Part shown: positions 13,458-25,450 of the stretch, piece after piece
Layout: each line of letters starts with the position of its first letter
How positions within the stretch are numbered: position 1 is the first letter of the stretch
Position numbers and translations under genes: made by a program
Notes under the pieces: generated by a model
Seen by the model: the letters and a program-made list of their open reading frames with translations, nothing else
Told to the model about the DNA's origin: nothing
Database searches by the model: none
Assembly (NCBI GenBank): GCA_018806985.1
Contig: JADANN010000408.1
Coordinates: 186,001-250,000, forward strand
Direction: 5' to 3'
From: Angiostrongylus vasorum
Lineage: Eukaryota > Nematoda > Chromadorea > Rhabditida > Metastrongylidae
DNA: 64,000 nt

Positions 13458-13662
13458 CTAATCGACGTCGACAAACATAAGTATCATAAGGCGGTTGAGA
13501 GTCAAACAGAAGCTAACGGTGAGTGGTGAGTGTGATCGACAGACAAATCGGATCGTTGTGTACTACAAATCGGAAACATTCGACGAAGATTTCGAGAAGA
13601 GTACGCGAGTGCTTCGTGACATCACCGCATTACCAACTCCAGGATGCTTCAAGTGCAAATAA
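13458..13662 (+). CDS. Candidate coding exon ending in a stop codon, product unknown
   Basis: A plus-strand frame ending at TAA 13660-13662 reads ...CDRQTNRIVVYYKSETFDED and FEKSTRVLRDITALPTPGCF before the stop. Third codon positions are G/C-rich and composition is protein-like, unlike the neighbouring DNA. It is open back to about 13458. A strong donor-like GTGAGT at about 13518 lies inside the frame, so the 5' part could instead be an exon end. Two Cys residues near the C-terminus suggest a secreted domain, but I do not recognise a family. Confidence 0.35.
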
Positions 13663-13974
13663 ATTCTGTAGCACTCGAAGAAATTGTAGAGGAATAATCA
13701 CCGTCGTGAAAGCGGTTCATTGAATTCCGGTGAGCACTGAACTTAAGAAAGATGTAATCAGTTCACTGAGAAGGTTTTCCTAAAGAATTTCATCAAATAT
13801 GTACATCTGTAAGGACGTTTGAGAATTCAAATCCGGCAGACGAATCAAGGTTGTAGAAATTGTAGAGAATAATGTCGAAAAAACACTATCTCGTAAACAT
13901 AAAAACTAACAAAGTACTCGACAAAGAAAACGATTTTATACGGAAATCTGTGAGGAATAAGGTGGATTAATTTG
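13663..13974. other. Intergenic stretch, nothing recognised
   Basis: No exon or repeat seen between the candidate terminal exon and the GA microsatellite. Confidence 0.5.
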
Positions 13975-14000
13975 CGAGAGAGAGAGAGAGAGAGAGAGAG
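13975..14000. repeat. (GA)n microsatellite
   Basis: A short perfect GA dinucleotide run ending in a G-rich stretch. Confidence 0.9.
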
Positions 14001-17000
14001 GGGGACAGAGAAGAGAGATATATGAAAGCCAAACCACGATTTGAATAAAGCGCTACTCATAAACCAAAAAGCTCCCAAGGAACCCGATTCCTTCAGACAT
14101 TCGTAGAATTCCGCCTATCGAAACAATTCTTTGAGCTATAAAATCGATTTTTTCAGTAAAACAATGCAAAGTTTTCTTTGAAGCAATAAAAAAAAAAAAA
14201 CTGAAATACCTATGCGACAAATGACTAAAGACATTCCTAGTGTAACACAGATTAAAAAAAACGCCAAAGTACTAAGCGCGTCGAATGCTTTCGGACCAGA
14301 CAAAGCTGTCAAGGCGGAAAAAAAACAGTCATAGACGAATATCGTAAAAGCTGGAGATGGCTGAAACGATCACAGAAAAGAAAGGACCTACAAAGAGTAA
14401 CGGAACTTCATAAATGAGAAAAAAAACAGCGCCTACTATACAAACGGCACACAAGAGGGAAAGGATAGGTGTCTATCATATCATAAATCCATCGCATGTA
14501 TGTGCCTGCACATCTTCGCCATTAAAACCAGATGCGCCCGACGAAAAGCTATCGCGACGTGACATCGCGCCGTTCGCTGGCGGCAGTATGGCCGGTCAGG
14601 CTTTCAGAGCTGATTGTATTCGCCTCAATTGGATTATAATTGAACGTATAGCGTTAGCAGTCTGTAATCTGTTCCCTATGCCGACATCGCTGGCAAGTGA
14701 TGATGATGTACGCCAATCTAGAAAGCATACTGGCCAGAAGTCGCTGATTCGTGACGACGAGTCCAGAGAAAACATCCAATAATTAACGATTAATGGACAG
14801 TGCGATACGATGGGCTTTTGTGATGGAAAAGATAAACGATGTTTCGTTTCGACTACCAAACAGATTAACTTCATTTCAATGGCCGACCAGCAAAGAATAG
14901 GAAAGCACTGGTATTCAAGTCGACTAACGTCCTAAGTGAATAGCAATGAAGCAAATTATTCGTTAGTTAATAGCTAAACGAAATTTGAACTTTTTGAGTC
15001 CCATATGGAAGATTCTGGCAAGTACTATAAAGCTTATCTTCATGTTATAACATTGTGACTAAACAATAGTAGTCTATTCGAAGTTGAACTTTAACTTCAA
15101 ATGAGCACTTTCGTATTAGGAGGGGCAAAGTTTTCCAGGATCAAGCCGCGACATAAATATCTCTGAGATTAGGCAAATCTTATCCAGGAATGAGTAAAGT
15201 GAATCGAACTGAAGTATCATCGAGGCGCCTATCGAATACTAATATCGTTTAATAACCGGTATGATTTGCGCACAATAATTCCGTCCCGATATCATCGTCA
15301 TTAATTATTCGTCCATAGATAATCACTCGTTTCTGACAGCAAAGATGACATTATGAGATGGTAAGCATACAAACGGAACGATCGTCAACAATCAGCCACG
15401 ACTACGGTAAGAGTTGCTTCTTCAACGTACCTCCGCCTAGAGCATCGGTAGCCGGTTGAGTATTGTACGTCAGAAGATCTTGAACTTCACAACTTCTAGA
15501 TTGTTAATCCTACACCCGAAATAAATCTCTGTGCAATCATCATGATTCCAAAAGAAAGTCTAGGTTATCTGAGTTACATTTTAATGTCCACCCAATGGCT
15601 CATCGCTTCATAATGGCTAAAAGATTAACGGGTTCATTTCCAAGCAGTCTTGAAGAGCAGCTATGAGCAAGTTGATGCCATGGCAGAGCCTGATGACCTT
15701 ATCGTGGTTATAATCATGCCAAAAACAGCTTCAAAAAGAGAAACTGCACCAAAAGTGTAAGGCTTTGTGAAAGGCTCTAGTGCGAGTCTAGTGAGCGAGA
15801 AAGATAAATGGAGTCTACTGATGGTTGCCCCGAGTTAGTTAACGATTAGCGGGAGCATATGTGACAAAAGTGATACTTCTAGTGTAACAACTAATGGCAA
15901 ACTTCGTTTCGTTATTCTTGTAGCTCTGGTGTCGGTTATTCCGGCAAGTTCTTGTTCCGTAACTTTGTACTACAAGAATCCCGTATGGCATCAGAATGAA
16001 ACCCATGTTCTTTCAATATAGAAGCGATGGATTTCGAGCACAAGTTTCTCCAAGAACTCGTCTGATGTTTGCTTATTATCCCTTGTCGCATTGCATTCAT
16101 TTGTTCGTGTAATGCAACTCGATACGGCTTAAACAAACACAGAATAAAAAACAAGTACCAGGTACTTGTGGAACATCACATGTCCACGTTAGGACTATCG
16201 CTTTTCATACGGTCGCACAGAAATGCGAACAATTCTATATAACGCAAGGAACAATAAGAGAACGACAATGAAGACCACTAAACAATGGGTCTCATATACG
16301 ACTACAATATCGTCATCAGATGGAATACGTCCAAACAAGGAACTCCGAGAACACCCAGAGACGATGAATGAAATGAGAGCGACAAGAAGCAGGAGATTCT
16401 ATGGGAAGAGGAAGTCCAAACCCGCTGAGTCACTGCCGAATGAGTCACGCATTTGAGATGTCAGACATAAAAATAGTAAATAAAACAAGACTAAAATCAA
16501 TAAATACCAAGACAACGAGTCACCTATCAACTCTACGACGAATTTGTCTTAAAATCCACCATTTATTGAAAAACATTCAAATGGCCCACAATTTTCTTCA
16601 GAACATCGAAACAAAGACAGCAGCAATTATGCCGACATATTTTGTGGATGGGAAATAAGGTTGACCCCATTTGTGCTGTTTCATTAACTTTATTCATTTT
16701 ACTGTTCAATGAAGCTCCCTATCCAGACTAGATAGGAATCCACCAACTGTGACGTTAACAGGGAATCAACGCCTGGCCTTCGGTACGTAATCACGGAGGT
16801 TGCACGTAGGGAAGGCGTGGGAACGTTGTCCAGTTGTCAACATCACGGAGAAATCGCTGTAAAGCCTCAGATCTTGTGCGATACAATCCTAAAATACCCT
16901 GTGCTATTCGAAACTTCGTAAATACACGTAAAATGAGACGACCAGCTGAAGAATGCAGCGAGCCAGTTGTGTTGAAGATGTTTGGCAACGAACCAGAACA

Positions 17001-17254
17001 TCACCGTCTTGTTGATAAAGGCCGAACGCCATGTTTGATGATTGATGCCGTCCTTGTTCAAAAACACGTCCATCATTGATAAACATTAGCGATTGAGAGC
17101 CTTATCTTAAAAAGGAATGCAACTCGCTCCAGTAGACTGTATACTTCCATCCATCTAATGGCAGAGGAGTGTTCTTGGGAAGAATTGTGATCTATAGCAG
17201 AAATTTATGCTCTCAGTGCCCCACCTGGAAAGAATCTTGACATTTTCATCTGGA
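14001..17254. other. Long stretch without a supported gene
   Basis: It contains a 122-codon plus-strand ORF (14414-14782) with a moderately GC-rich middle part (about 14520-14770), and overlapping ORFs on both strands at 16791-17086. None has splice boundaries or motifs that I can defend, and no repeat family was recognised. Confidence 0.4.
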
Positions 17255-17603
17255 ACCCCAGCTTAACCTCCCAACGGTTTACCGCCTCAACGTGGCTGAG
17301 GTGTTTCTGGGTGTCGGGCTGCGATGTACAGCGGGGTGAATCATCCCCCAGGCATGGTCTCCCTAGCTGAGAAGGAGTGCGACGTTCCCATCAGAAAGCC
17401 TAGCTAAGATTAAACCAATGCCAGGATCTACCACCGTCCTGGTATCAAGGTCGCATGGTGACAAATATCCCTCTGATCCACAAGGTGAAGACCTGGGGCA
17501 GAGTTCGGCCAGGCTGACCTCGGGATCTCCGAGGAATGGAGATTATGCTGGGGCCCTCACAACCAGTGAGGACGGGTCCTTTGTATCAAGTACCCCAACC
17601 TAA
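17255..17603 (+). repeat. LINE-dependent SINE-like element, family A, copy 1 (internally shortened)
   Basis: It starts with the family head (CTCCCAACGGTTTACCGCCT), passes through the core (CTAGCTAAGATTAAACCAAT, ACCACCGTCCTGGTATCAAG) and ends with the RTE-like tail GATTATGCTGGGGCCCTCAC...GAGGACGGGTC. Two internal blocks present in other copies are missing. Imperfect 12-base target-site duplications flank it (255-266 and 592-603 within 17 kb; ACCCCAGCTTAA versus ACCCCAACCTAA), implying old retrotransposition. Confidence 0.85.
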
Positions 17604-18591
17604 TAGAGACTAATACCACAGCATATTTCAGCGGGCTACCTGTGGCTAGCAGCCTTGGCGAGTAAGGCGAATGCTTTCTTTACTAGCACCCTTCGAAGAT
17701 GAAAATGATGCTCCTGATCAACTGTTTCTTGCATAATCCGGCTAATCAGGGAAAATCGACAGAACACTATCAAAGTCCCCCTCTAAATGTGGCAATTACG
17801 CTTCACAGGTACAAAGTCGTGCCCGATTGCTGACTTGGAAGACACAATAAGAGTTATACTTTTGTGTGAAGCGCTTTGCTTCCAGTTTTTCTTTCCTATG
17901 GTGCTTCATCGAGCTCCACAATATGTATACATGAAAACGTGCAAATGTTTGGATTCATAACCACGATATACGCAGAGGTATGGGTGCCGTGGAAACCATC
18001 GGCTCTTCAACGTTCGACACCTGCACTTCAGTTTTATACGTGCCATTCCTTTACACGTGGGAAATTCACGGGAATCGTGTCATGGATCATAAAATCGACT
18101 TCAATGTCAACAAGCGAAACGTATGGTATGGCAGCTGGACGATTACACTAAAATCGTAAATGCATACGCCAGGCTTTCCAAATGTCCTGTGCATTGCTTT
18201 TCAGTCTAAGATAAATGTATTTCTTACCCAACAGTTCTTTGCTGTCAACTGCTGGAAAGTTGGTTAGATAGTACGTGACTCGTGGATGCCCGCAGGATAA
18301 ATGCAAGGTAATCTTTACGAGATGGAGCTTTAAATGTAATATTTGTCCACTTTGTATTTGCCTTAGTCGAACAGCTTTTCACGGGATAAAGTCACATATC
18401 TGCCACTTACATGACTATTACTTTGATCAAACAACTTCAAGGTGCACAATTGCAATGAACGGATATTTCATGGGTCAGTTCTCGTAAAAACATAGTAAAT
18501 GACGTGAAACTACGTACAAAACGTGAGTCAATTCTGAGATGATTTCGTATCTGAGAAATGAAAATGAAGAAAGGACTCAGTGGCAGTTAAG
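17604..18591. other. Intergenic stretch, nothing recognised
   Basis: Short plus-strand ORFs at 17876-18151 and 18275-18487 show no family motif. No repeat was identified. Confidence 0.45.
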
Positions 18592-18994
18592 AATAAAAAA
18601 TACTTGATATACGGCACTTCCTCACTAGTTGTGCGGGCACCAGCATAACCACCATTTTTTGGAGATTTGCTGGTTAAGCCACTGTGGTTCCCTGGAATCC
18701 CGAGGTCAGCCTGGCCAAAGTCTGCCCCAGGTCGTCACCACGATAGGCAGTCGCAGCACTTGTGGATCAGAGAGATTTGCCACCATGCGACTTTGATACC
18801 AGGACGGTGGTGGATCCTGGTATTGGTTTACTCTCAGCTAGGCTTCCTGGTGGAAACGCCGGACTCCTTCTCAGCTTGGGAGATCCTGCTGGGGGGACGA
18901 ATCCCTCCGCTGTACATCGAAGTCCGACACCCAGGAACACCTCCCAGCCACGATGAGGCGGTGAACCGCTGGGAAGCAAAAATAAAAAATACTT
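18592..18994 (-). repeat. SINE-like element, family A, copy 2, with perfect 14-bp target-site duplication
   Basis: A full-length copy on the minus strand. The 3' RTE-like tail is at the left (18606 onward) and the 5' head, complement of CCAGCCACGATGAGGCGGTG, is near 18950-18970. Perfect direct repeats AATAAAAAATACTT flank it at 18592-18605 and 18981-18994. This defines both insertion boundaries and shows target-primed retrotransposition. The ORFs inside are side effects of the repeat sequence. Confidence 0.95.
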
Positions 18995-19539
18995 TTCGAA
19001 AAAGAATGACAGCATGATTGCTAGGATATCGAAAGAATGTAAACAATAGATGACAGAGGCGATCGCGAGAGAAAAAATATTTATTTTAAAATCACATAAA
19101 AAATCTCGACTAATCTGTTTTATCGTTAGCCGTCGTCTTGCCTGATAGCATACTACGACTAGACATCATGAAGTAAACACTATTTAACGCAGACTAAGAG
19201 AATGTTTTAAAGCTCTTCCCATAAAAACAGAGATCGCAAACTTAAGAAATGGAGTTCATAAAACCTCTCCGCAAATAAAATCCAAAAATCCTGCTGACTT
19301 TTCTTCATTTAAACTAATGCATGAAAGGCTGAAATTTAATAACAGGCTATTGCAATCATTGAAAAAGAAAATCCAGAGAAAAAAACGAGCACGGGGAAAT
19401 AATATCTTATAGAAAGTTGCTAAACGATAAAAACACGTGTCAAGAGTTCGTCGGATTTACAAAGTAAAAAAAAGTATTGTTGGATTCAGTAGAGTTTTAC
19501 ATGAACTGCTATCAAATCTGCTTCCGATGGATTGCGATT
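18995..19539. other. AT-rich intergenic stretch
   Basis: No gene or repeat family seen. Confidence 0.5.
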
Positions 19540-19790
19540 GAAAGTGTCGCTTCAGACGGCGGCACTCCGGAAAAGCGCTACCGTGCCCGGGAGTGGACGG
19601 ATAGCGGAATGGGCGAAGGGCGTTCGTGAATCGGTGCTCAATGTGAAATTGCCGGAGATCGTATCGTAGCCGACGAATGCGCGTGGGTGTGCATAGACGC
19701 GTTCGTTCCATCGCCAAAGCGTCGCCCTATAGATGATGATGGGAGAGGTGATGGCGACAGGGGTAACCGAGGTGGGCCCTTGTGGAGGTG
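19540..19790. other. GC-rich island of unknown role
   Basis: This block is markedly richer in G and C, and in CpG, than its surroundings. It is open on the minus strand in two overlapping frames, one containing GNFTLSTDSRTPFAHSAIRP. It directly abuts the GAT repeat. It could be a coding exon or a promoter-type island. No splice boundary is clear. Confidence 0.35.
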
Positions 19791-19792
19791 GC

Positions 19793-19879
<87 letters not shown>

Positions 19880-20130
19880 GGTCGTGACGATGGCGATGAC
19901 GGTAGCAGATAGCGGTAGTGGTAACTACTATTGTGGTAAAGGTAATAATGGTGTTGAAGGTGGAAATAGTGATGGTGGTTGTGATGGAGGTGGTGGCCGA
20001 CGTGGCCAAAGTGGTCGTTGCGGCGGTGGCGATGATGATGCTGATGATGGCGGTAACCGTGACGACGACGGTGATGGTGGCAGATAGTGGTAGTGATGAT
20101 TGTGATTGCGGCGAAGATGATAATAGTGCT
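19791..20130. repeat. (GAT)n / GTG-rich trinucleotide repeat block
   Basis: Nearly perfect GAT/ATG triplets run from about 19791 to 19865, then degrade into GTG/GAT-rich imperfect triplets to about 20130. In translation this yields poly-Met, poly-His and Ser/Pro-rich ORFs on both strands, none of which I treat as genes. Confidence 0.92.
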
Positions 20131-20579
20131 TAAGGTCAACTGTTGTGATGATCATGATCGTAATGGAGGACGTTCGGTATAACTTCAGTGATTTATGGGA
20201 TTTACGCTACGCATCTTTGCAGACTGTCCGTATCGTTGCGGTTTTGTCAGTTCTTCAGAAATCCGGACGAATACTCACAAAAACACCAACATGTGTTCAT
20301 CAAATTCACCCTTTCACTCCTAACGACGGAAGAAAGCTAGGTAACACTTTACTGTCACAAAAGTTTTCCTCTCCCTTCCAAAATTAAATTATGGACGATT
20401 GTACTCGATTTTATCTTTAAAGGTTCCTAAAGTAGTTCAGTCAAAAAATTTCGTGGTTTATTGATAAGCCTATAGGAGATTCCCAAAACTTACTGTTTCA
20501 TTTGTACCTTATTTCTATTTTTTAAAGAGTTGGAGTATATGACAATTTAAAAGACAGAAATATAAACATTAAGCGACAG
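20131..20579. other. Intergenic stretch, nothing recognised
   Basis: AT-rich, with short ORFs only. Confidence 0.5.
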
Positions 20580-20775
20580 ATCTAGCTGAGAAACAGGCGA
20601 AACGAAGAATCCGCATGGTGTGGTGGTGAACGCGTTAGCCCCCGGAAAGGATTATATAGCGCGTTCGTTCTCCACCGCAGACACCTGCGGTCCGCAGTTT
20701 TGCAAATATCTCAGCATCATTGAAGTTATATTTCGCAACATACTCTGCCAATAAAAAGAGTAGGCAGTAAATAAT
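20580..20775 (+). repeat. tRNA-derived SINE-like element, family D
   Basis: The element contains GCATGGTGTGGTGGTGAACG, CGTTAGCCCCCGGAAAGG and GCGCGTTCGTTCTCCACC, which lie in the order of a tRNA A box, variable region and B box. It then has the family end TTTTGCAAATATCTCAGCAT and AGGCAGTAAATAA. It aligns with copies at 53143 and 57.5-58.6 kb. Confidence 0.8.
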
Positions 20776-20915
20776 AAGCTAGAGTTGTGATTAGGCGGCA
20801 TTTTTAAATAATCTTTTAGAATGATTGCTGACTACTGGAAGTATAATTGCTCAATTTCTTTCAGAAGCATTGAAAATATGAACAGGAAAAAAGGCCAGTA
20901 ATAGTAATTGTAGTC

Positions 20916-21140
20916 ATGTTTCAACGAAATGTCCCAAAAGATATCCATGACCAAGTTTCCATGGAAGCGAAAGCAAACGAAAAGAAAAAACCCCGAGAAC
21001 GGCAACCAGGAGTGCCGAACGAGCGGAAAGGGCATTCCGGAGCCGTCCCAAAGAAAAGGGCTTCAAATCCTAAGAATAAGAAGAAAAACAACAGTGTCGT
21101 CACAGAAGAAAACTCACAGCCGTACAAGGGATTATACTAA
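20916..21140 (+). CDS. Candidate small basic protein or terminal exon, unknown
   Basis: A 74-codon frame starting MFQRNVPKDIHDQ and ending SQPYKGLY then TAA. It is Lys/Arg/Pro/Asn-rich (KKKPRERQPG, PKNKKKNN) and looks like a nuclear-localised or nucleic-acid-binding tail. GC content is higher than in flanking DNA. An in-frame TGA at 20871-20873 closes the upstream frame, so it either starts at the ATG at 20916 or is an exon whose acceptor lies between. No family is recognised. The minus strand is also open but gives an improbable Phe-rich peptide. Confidence 0.35.
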   Translation: MFQRNVPKDIHDQVSMEAKANEKKKPRERQPGVPNERKGHSGAVPKKRASNPKNKKKNNSVVTEENSQPYKGLY

Positions 21141-21188
21141 AAAATTGATTAGCTTGTCTCCATACAAACATAAATAATTGATGATAAT

Positions 21189-21564
21189 CCTCCCAGCGGT
21201 TTACCGCCTCGTGGGAGGTGTTCCTGGTTGTCGGGCTGCGATGTACAGCGGGGGGATTCGTGCTCCCGGCGGAGTCTCCCAAGCTGAAAAGGAGTCCGGC
21301 GTTTCCATCAGGAAGCCTAGCTAAGAGTAAACCAATACCAGGATCCACCACCGTCCTGGTATCAAAGTCGCATGGTGGCAAATCTCCCTCTGATCCACAA
21401 GAGTTACGAATGCCCTTGGTGGTGAAGACCTGGGGCAGAGTTTGGCCAGGCTAACCTCGGGGGAACCACAATGGCTTAACCAGCAAATCTCCGAGAAATG
21501 GAGATTATGCTGAGGACCGCACAACCAGTGAGGACGGGCCGTTCAAGTATCAAGTACCAAGTAT
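21189..21564 (+). repeat. SINE-like element, family A, copy 3
   Basis: Full length: a head hairpin (CTCCCAGC...GTGGGAG type), the core GTCTCCCAAGCTGAAAAGGA, CTAGCTAAGAGTAAACCAAT, and the RTE-like 3' tail GAGGACGGGCCGTTCAAGTA ending in AAGTA-type short repeats. The flanks share TGATGAT, a possible short target-site duplication. Confidence 0.92.
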
Positions 21565-21994
21565 GTAAATGATGATTGAAAAGATAAGATGAAAAGTTTG
21601 GAAAGGAAGGAAGACGTAACAGACGGGAAAAAGTCATAAAAACAATGAATAACGTCCAAGATCAATAGGAAAAGAGATGTTTTTAACAATTTTTAGTTTC
21701 TTTTGTTGACTTTTCGATTTCGGCTTATTGATTGGAGAAGATATGTAGGATAATGAGAAGAAAGAGATAAAGGACAAGAAAGGATACGAATAGAATAATT
21801 AGTGAATAGTTAGAAAGAAAAGCAAAGAAGGTGATAGCTAAGGAATGATGTTAATAAGAGAGCAAGAAAGAACATGGAAAGAACAAAATAATGATATAGG
21901 ACGAGAAGTCAAAAAAGGCAAATATGATGGCGTCGTGATGACACATCTGTTTGTCCTCAAACACACCAGCAAAAGGTAACATCGACAAACTGAC
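21565..21994. other. Purine-rich stretch without a gene
   Basis: The plus strand is strongly A/G-biased, especially 21570-21910. No exon or repeat family is seen up to the candidate exon at 21995. Confidence 0.5.
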
Positions 21995-22235
21995 CTCTTC
22001 GTCGTCCTCCGTGTGCCTCAGACGCACTTCTTCAGTGTCGCCGTTGTTGTTCTTCTTCAGATTCACGACTTCTTCAAGTCCAGATGCTTCCTTGAAATCG
22101 CAGATAACATCGGCGACCGACGAGAGGATGTTGAGTGCAGCAGCCGGTCTTTCGTCGATTTCCGACGAAGACGACACCACCGGCTTGGCAAACGGAAGTG
22201 AGCCCGACGGCAGCAACGAAGACAGAAGAGTGATA
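21995..22235 (-). CDS. Candidate internal coding exon, product unknown
   Basis: On the minus strand an acceptor TTTTTCAG (complement of 22236-22243) is followed by one base and then 80 codons, ending at GAG with a donor GTCAGT (complement of 21989-21994). The peptide includes ITLLSSLLPSGSLPFAKPVV, ALNILSSVADVICDFKEASG and an acidic end TEDDEE. It is GC-rich, has no stops and reads well. No domain is recognised. The preceding candidate exon at 34220-34311 ends in a phase that fits this start, but the roughly 12-kb intron this implies is only inference. Confidence 0.5.
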
Positions 22236-24544
22236 CTGAAAAACGTTTCGATAAAATAACATAAAAAATAAGTTTAGAATAGGGGTCTTTAGCAAGAAAA
22301 CGATTAGTAGCAGCGCTGTTTTGAAGCCTTGGGAACTTTTCGAGGATTGAATTTTTCCTGGAATAAGCATGAAAACGAGCTATGTACACCTCGCTGAAAA
22401 TTGTTCAACGCATTGGCGTAGGAAATAGAAACGGAAGAAAAAAAAGAAAACTAACAAAAAAAAACAAAGCGGGAAAGAGTCGGAAAATTCGGGAAGGAGA
22501 CTGGATAATGATAACGGGTTAAAATGAGATGATGATATTCTTAAGAGCATAAAATGGAATAACCTTCACATGAAACGTTCTTAAGCTCACTTATAACGTA
22601 CTCTTCTAAAGGCAGAAAACCACGGTGTACTATTTTTATCTACATGCAACACTTTTTTGCTTGTTTTGCAGCTGCGTAATTTTTCCTAGGAAATATGAAT
22701 AGTCTATGAGTACTGCGGCGCTTCAAACACCTTTAAAGGATCGTTTAGTGAAGTTTTTATTTAACGCTAAAATTATGCAGAAATACCGAAATGTTTCAGG
22801 ATGAATCCAGGGCTCGGCGAGTCGACACACTTTAGTACTTAACTCTAAAACAACTAGATCTTCTTGTTGTAGCTAAACGACTGCGTAACCTTATCATAAC
22901 AGGTTTAGTCTATAACTCCGTCAATGTCTCAAAGTGGCATGGATAAGAAATCGCGAACAACCAGACAATATTTTGTAGATGTGATTGAAATCGAACAAGA
23001 TTGTATTGTAGCACAAACTTAACGGCGTAGAACCTCATTTTCCCAGAACCATAAAAGTCGTCTACATTCCTAATGAGAGTGAGACCTTCACATACTCGGT
23101 ATCCGCTTTTTGGTTTAAGACGATTGCAAGTAATTAGTTACTTATAAGAACAATAAATAGAAAAGATAGCCTCAATAGTAATGTGGATCCCAGAAATGCA
23201 ACCAAGTTCTTGGTAGATAGCGTTATTTCCATGACTGTTTTACCCCAAAAACTAGGCATGCCGCTCCATTGCGCAATGACGGAAAATTACCCAATAGCCG
23301 GAAACGATCAGAGAAACGCATTTTTATTCCAAACATTTCCATGTGGGACTTTCAGTAAGAGAAAAAAAATCATAAAGCTATAGTCGGAAGTAAGGTTTCG
23401 AAAAAAGACAGGAAAATATTAGATTGGCTGAAATTCCTCGTTCACCGTATCTCCGACTCCAAACGATCCAACTAGAACATGGACAAATAAGGCAGTCACA
23501 AATGGCGACAACATCGTTGTGTTATTTTAAAAAGTAAGTATAAGTCAATTTTAACCAGAGAGGATTTGTCCACGTTATGGACTCAAATCCTGTTTAGCAA
23601 GCTCTGAACTAGGTTTACGGTAGCTGCCTAAGACTGCGATTTTTTAGACCAGATTCTGCGATTTCAGGAAAAGAGCTGCCAATAGGGATTTAGAGTATAA
23701 ACTAGGCATTCATCCGTCTACAGAAAAACGGTAGTGAGGTGCTCTTGAAGATACTGCCAGGGAACGTCTCATAACAATATCATAAAGCTGGGAGAAGGTA
23801 TAGGTAGGTAATTTCCATACTATTCCGTTGTGTTTCTTGTCCAGAAACAAAAATGTGCAGAAGCTAGTTCGATTCCTTTAGCAACTGCATGCCACTCTGG
23901 TTGTCTTCCCAGAGATGGACATTGGAAAAGTCCCACAGCAGTGCTTCTCAGATCGTCTTATAACGAATGGTAAAGAAGCATGATAGAGCCCAAATCACCA
24001 AGAAAAACCACAGGACAAAGTTTGAAAGGTGTCTTAAGGTAATGTAATGATGAAGTCGTTAGTACACCTCTTTTTGTTTAGCAACTCTCTTCTTTGGCAT
24101 TTTTCCAATAGAAAAAACGTATCCAGGAAACCGTTGATTGTCAATGCGCGCGCATATCTGGTACAACGATGACGGACTGGAGATGAACAGCTGTTAACGA
24201 CAACGGCCAAAGGTGCTCAGTGGATTTAATGTAAATAAACGCCATGAGGAATGGGTTTTTCATAGTCTAAACGAAAAAGAACAAACAAACAAACAACATT
24301 AGAGGTCGTGAGAATTTGACGGCGACGATGTTGCCACTGTGCATGGAGCGAACGTGACAGCCGCATTAGACGAATAAGAATCAGAGAAGCAGAATATATG
24401 GTCGTTGCGCAGAGACGCAGACACGCCATACGCGAACATCCATGCGCAATTGCGTATTCGAGTGGACGACGTGAAACAAAAGCTGAATGCATGAAATCGC
24501 GCATCTACGCAGATTAACCAGCACACAAATGGACAGCTGATCAC
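22236..24544. other. Long stretch without a supported gene
   Basis: AT-rich, with short ORFs only. A more GC-rich block at about 24290-24500 is open on the minus strand in two frames but shows no motif or clear splice boundary. Confidence 0.45.
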
Positions 24545-24910
24545 CACCACGGAGAGATTGAAGCTGAGTTTACACAGACGGAGAGGGCGGGAAAGAGACA
24601 GAGACGGAACACAAAGACAGAGAGGAAGACTCTCCTCGAACACTGAGACGGTGTTCATCACTACTCACTCATTGGGTCTAAGGAAGACGAAGACGTCGAG
24701 ACGTCATCCGAGTAAAAGTATCGTAACAACTTCGTGTAAGCTGAAGAATTTAAACACATTTTGAGTGAGAATTGTTTGAGAACGACACGCACGACGAAAG
24801 AACCAATCCATTGTTACTACATAGACATAAATTACGAGGGAGAGAAGGTAACTAAATCTATAGAATGTAGAGAAAGAGAGAGACAGAGACAGAGACAGAA
24901 AGAAGTAGAG
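24545..24910. repeat. Purine-rich tract with GACAGA-type tandem repeat; contains a solo MITE core motif
   Basis: The plus strand is predominantly A/G. It includes an imperfect hexamer run (AGACAGAGACAGAGACAGA, about 24880-24900). At 24671-24712 there is GGTCTAAGGAAGACGAAGAC followed by GTCGAGACGTC, matching the core motif of the inverted-repeat element at 34808-35023. Confidence 0.6.
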
Positions 24911-25239
24911 AGGCAGAAATGAGGAAAGATCCCATGACGTACTGGTAGATTATGACCAGCACAGACGACGAAGAACCATTTCGACGAATAAACTTCAGGT
25001 GTAATAAATGCTGACCACGCTCACGAAAGGCCTACCAAATAGCTTAGAATACTCGACATTAAGATATTAGGATACCGTACCTTGAATAATCCAGCACTCG
25101 CAGGAAATTATGAAGTAAGGTGTTTCTGAGCTTTTCTATCTACAACAGAAGCATTGTTTTCATGTAGTAAGACAAAAATGAACCTTCGGCTTTTTCTGTG
25201 ATTTTTTTCTACTTTATTTGATCGGTCTTCACGTCTGCA
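24911..25239. other. Intergenic stretch, nothing recognised
   Basis: Short stretch between a purine-rich tract and a family C repeat. No gene seen. Confidence 0.5.
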
Positions 25240-25450
25240 GTGCGGATCCTTGCACTTCTCACATTCGAATCGTTTCCTCGCATCCACTGTCCACGAACAT
25301 CTTCCAACTTTTTTTTACGTGTAGCTTCGGTTGCTGCTTGAAGATTTTTTCATTTCACCTTGAATGTTATAGAATGCTGGTCGAGCAATTTTCCCTGGAG
25401 CCCTAAGATAGTTGAGCTGGAGCGTTCCCAATAAGATTGCAGCGAGTGAT
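25240..25450 (-). repeat. SINE family C, eroded, tRNA head not seen
   Basis: The minus-strand body matches the copy at 10845-11102: complement of TGCTTGAAGATTTTTTCATT, of GAATGCTGGTCGAGCAATTT and of GGAGCGTTCCCAATAAGATT. The tRNA-like head is absent or unrecognisable. Confidence 0.6.

Noticed and set aside
18667..19046. ORFs such as MLVKPLWFPGIP... and related frames at 21100-21524, 36497-36937, 37618-37827, 50011-50267, 52387-52752 and 54982-55276
   Set aside because: All lie inside family A repeat copies, recur as variants in each copy and have inconsistent frames. They are repeat-derived, not genes.
19552..20139. Long His-rich, Ser/Pro-rich and Met-rich ORFs on both strands
   Set aside because: They arise from the GAT/GTG triplet repeat, which is open in many frames at once.
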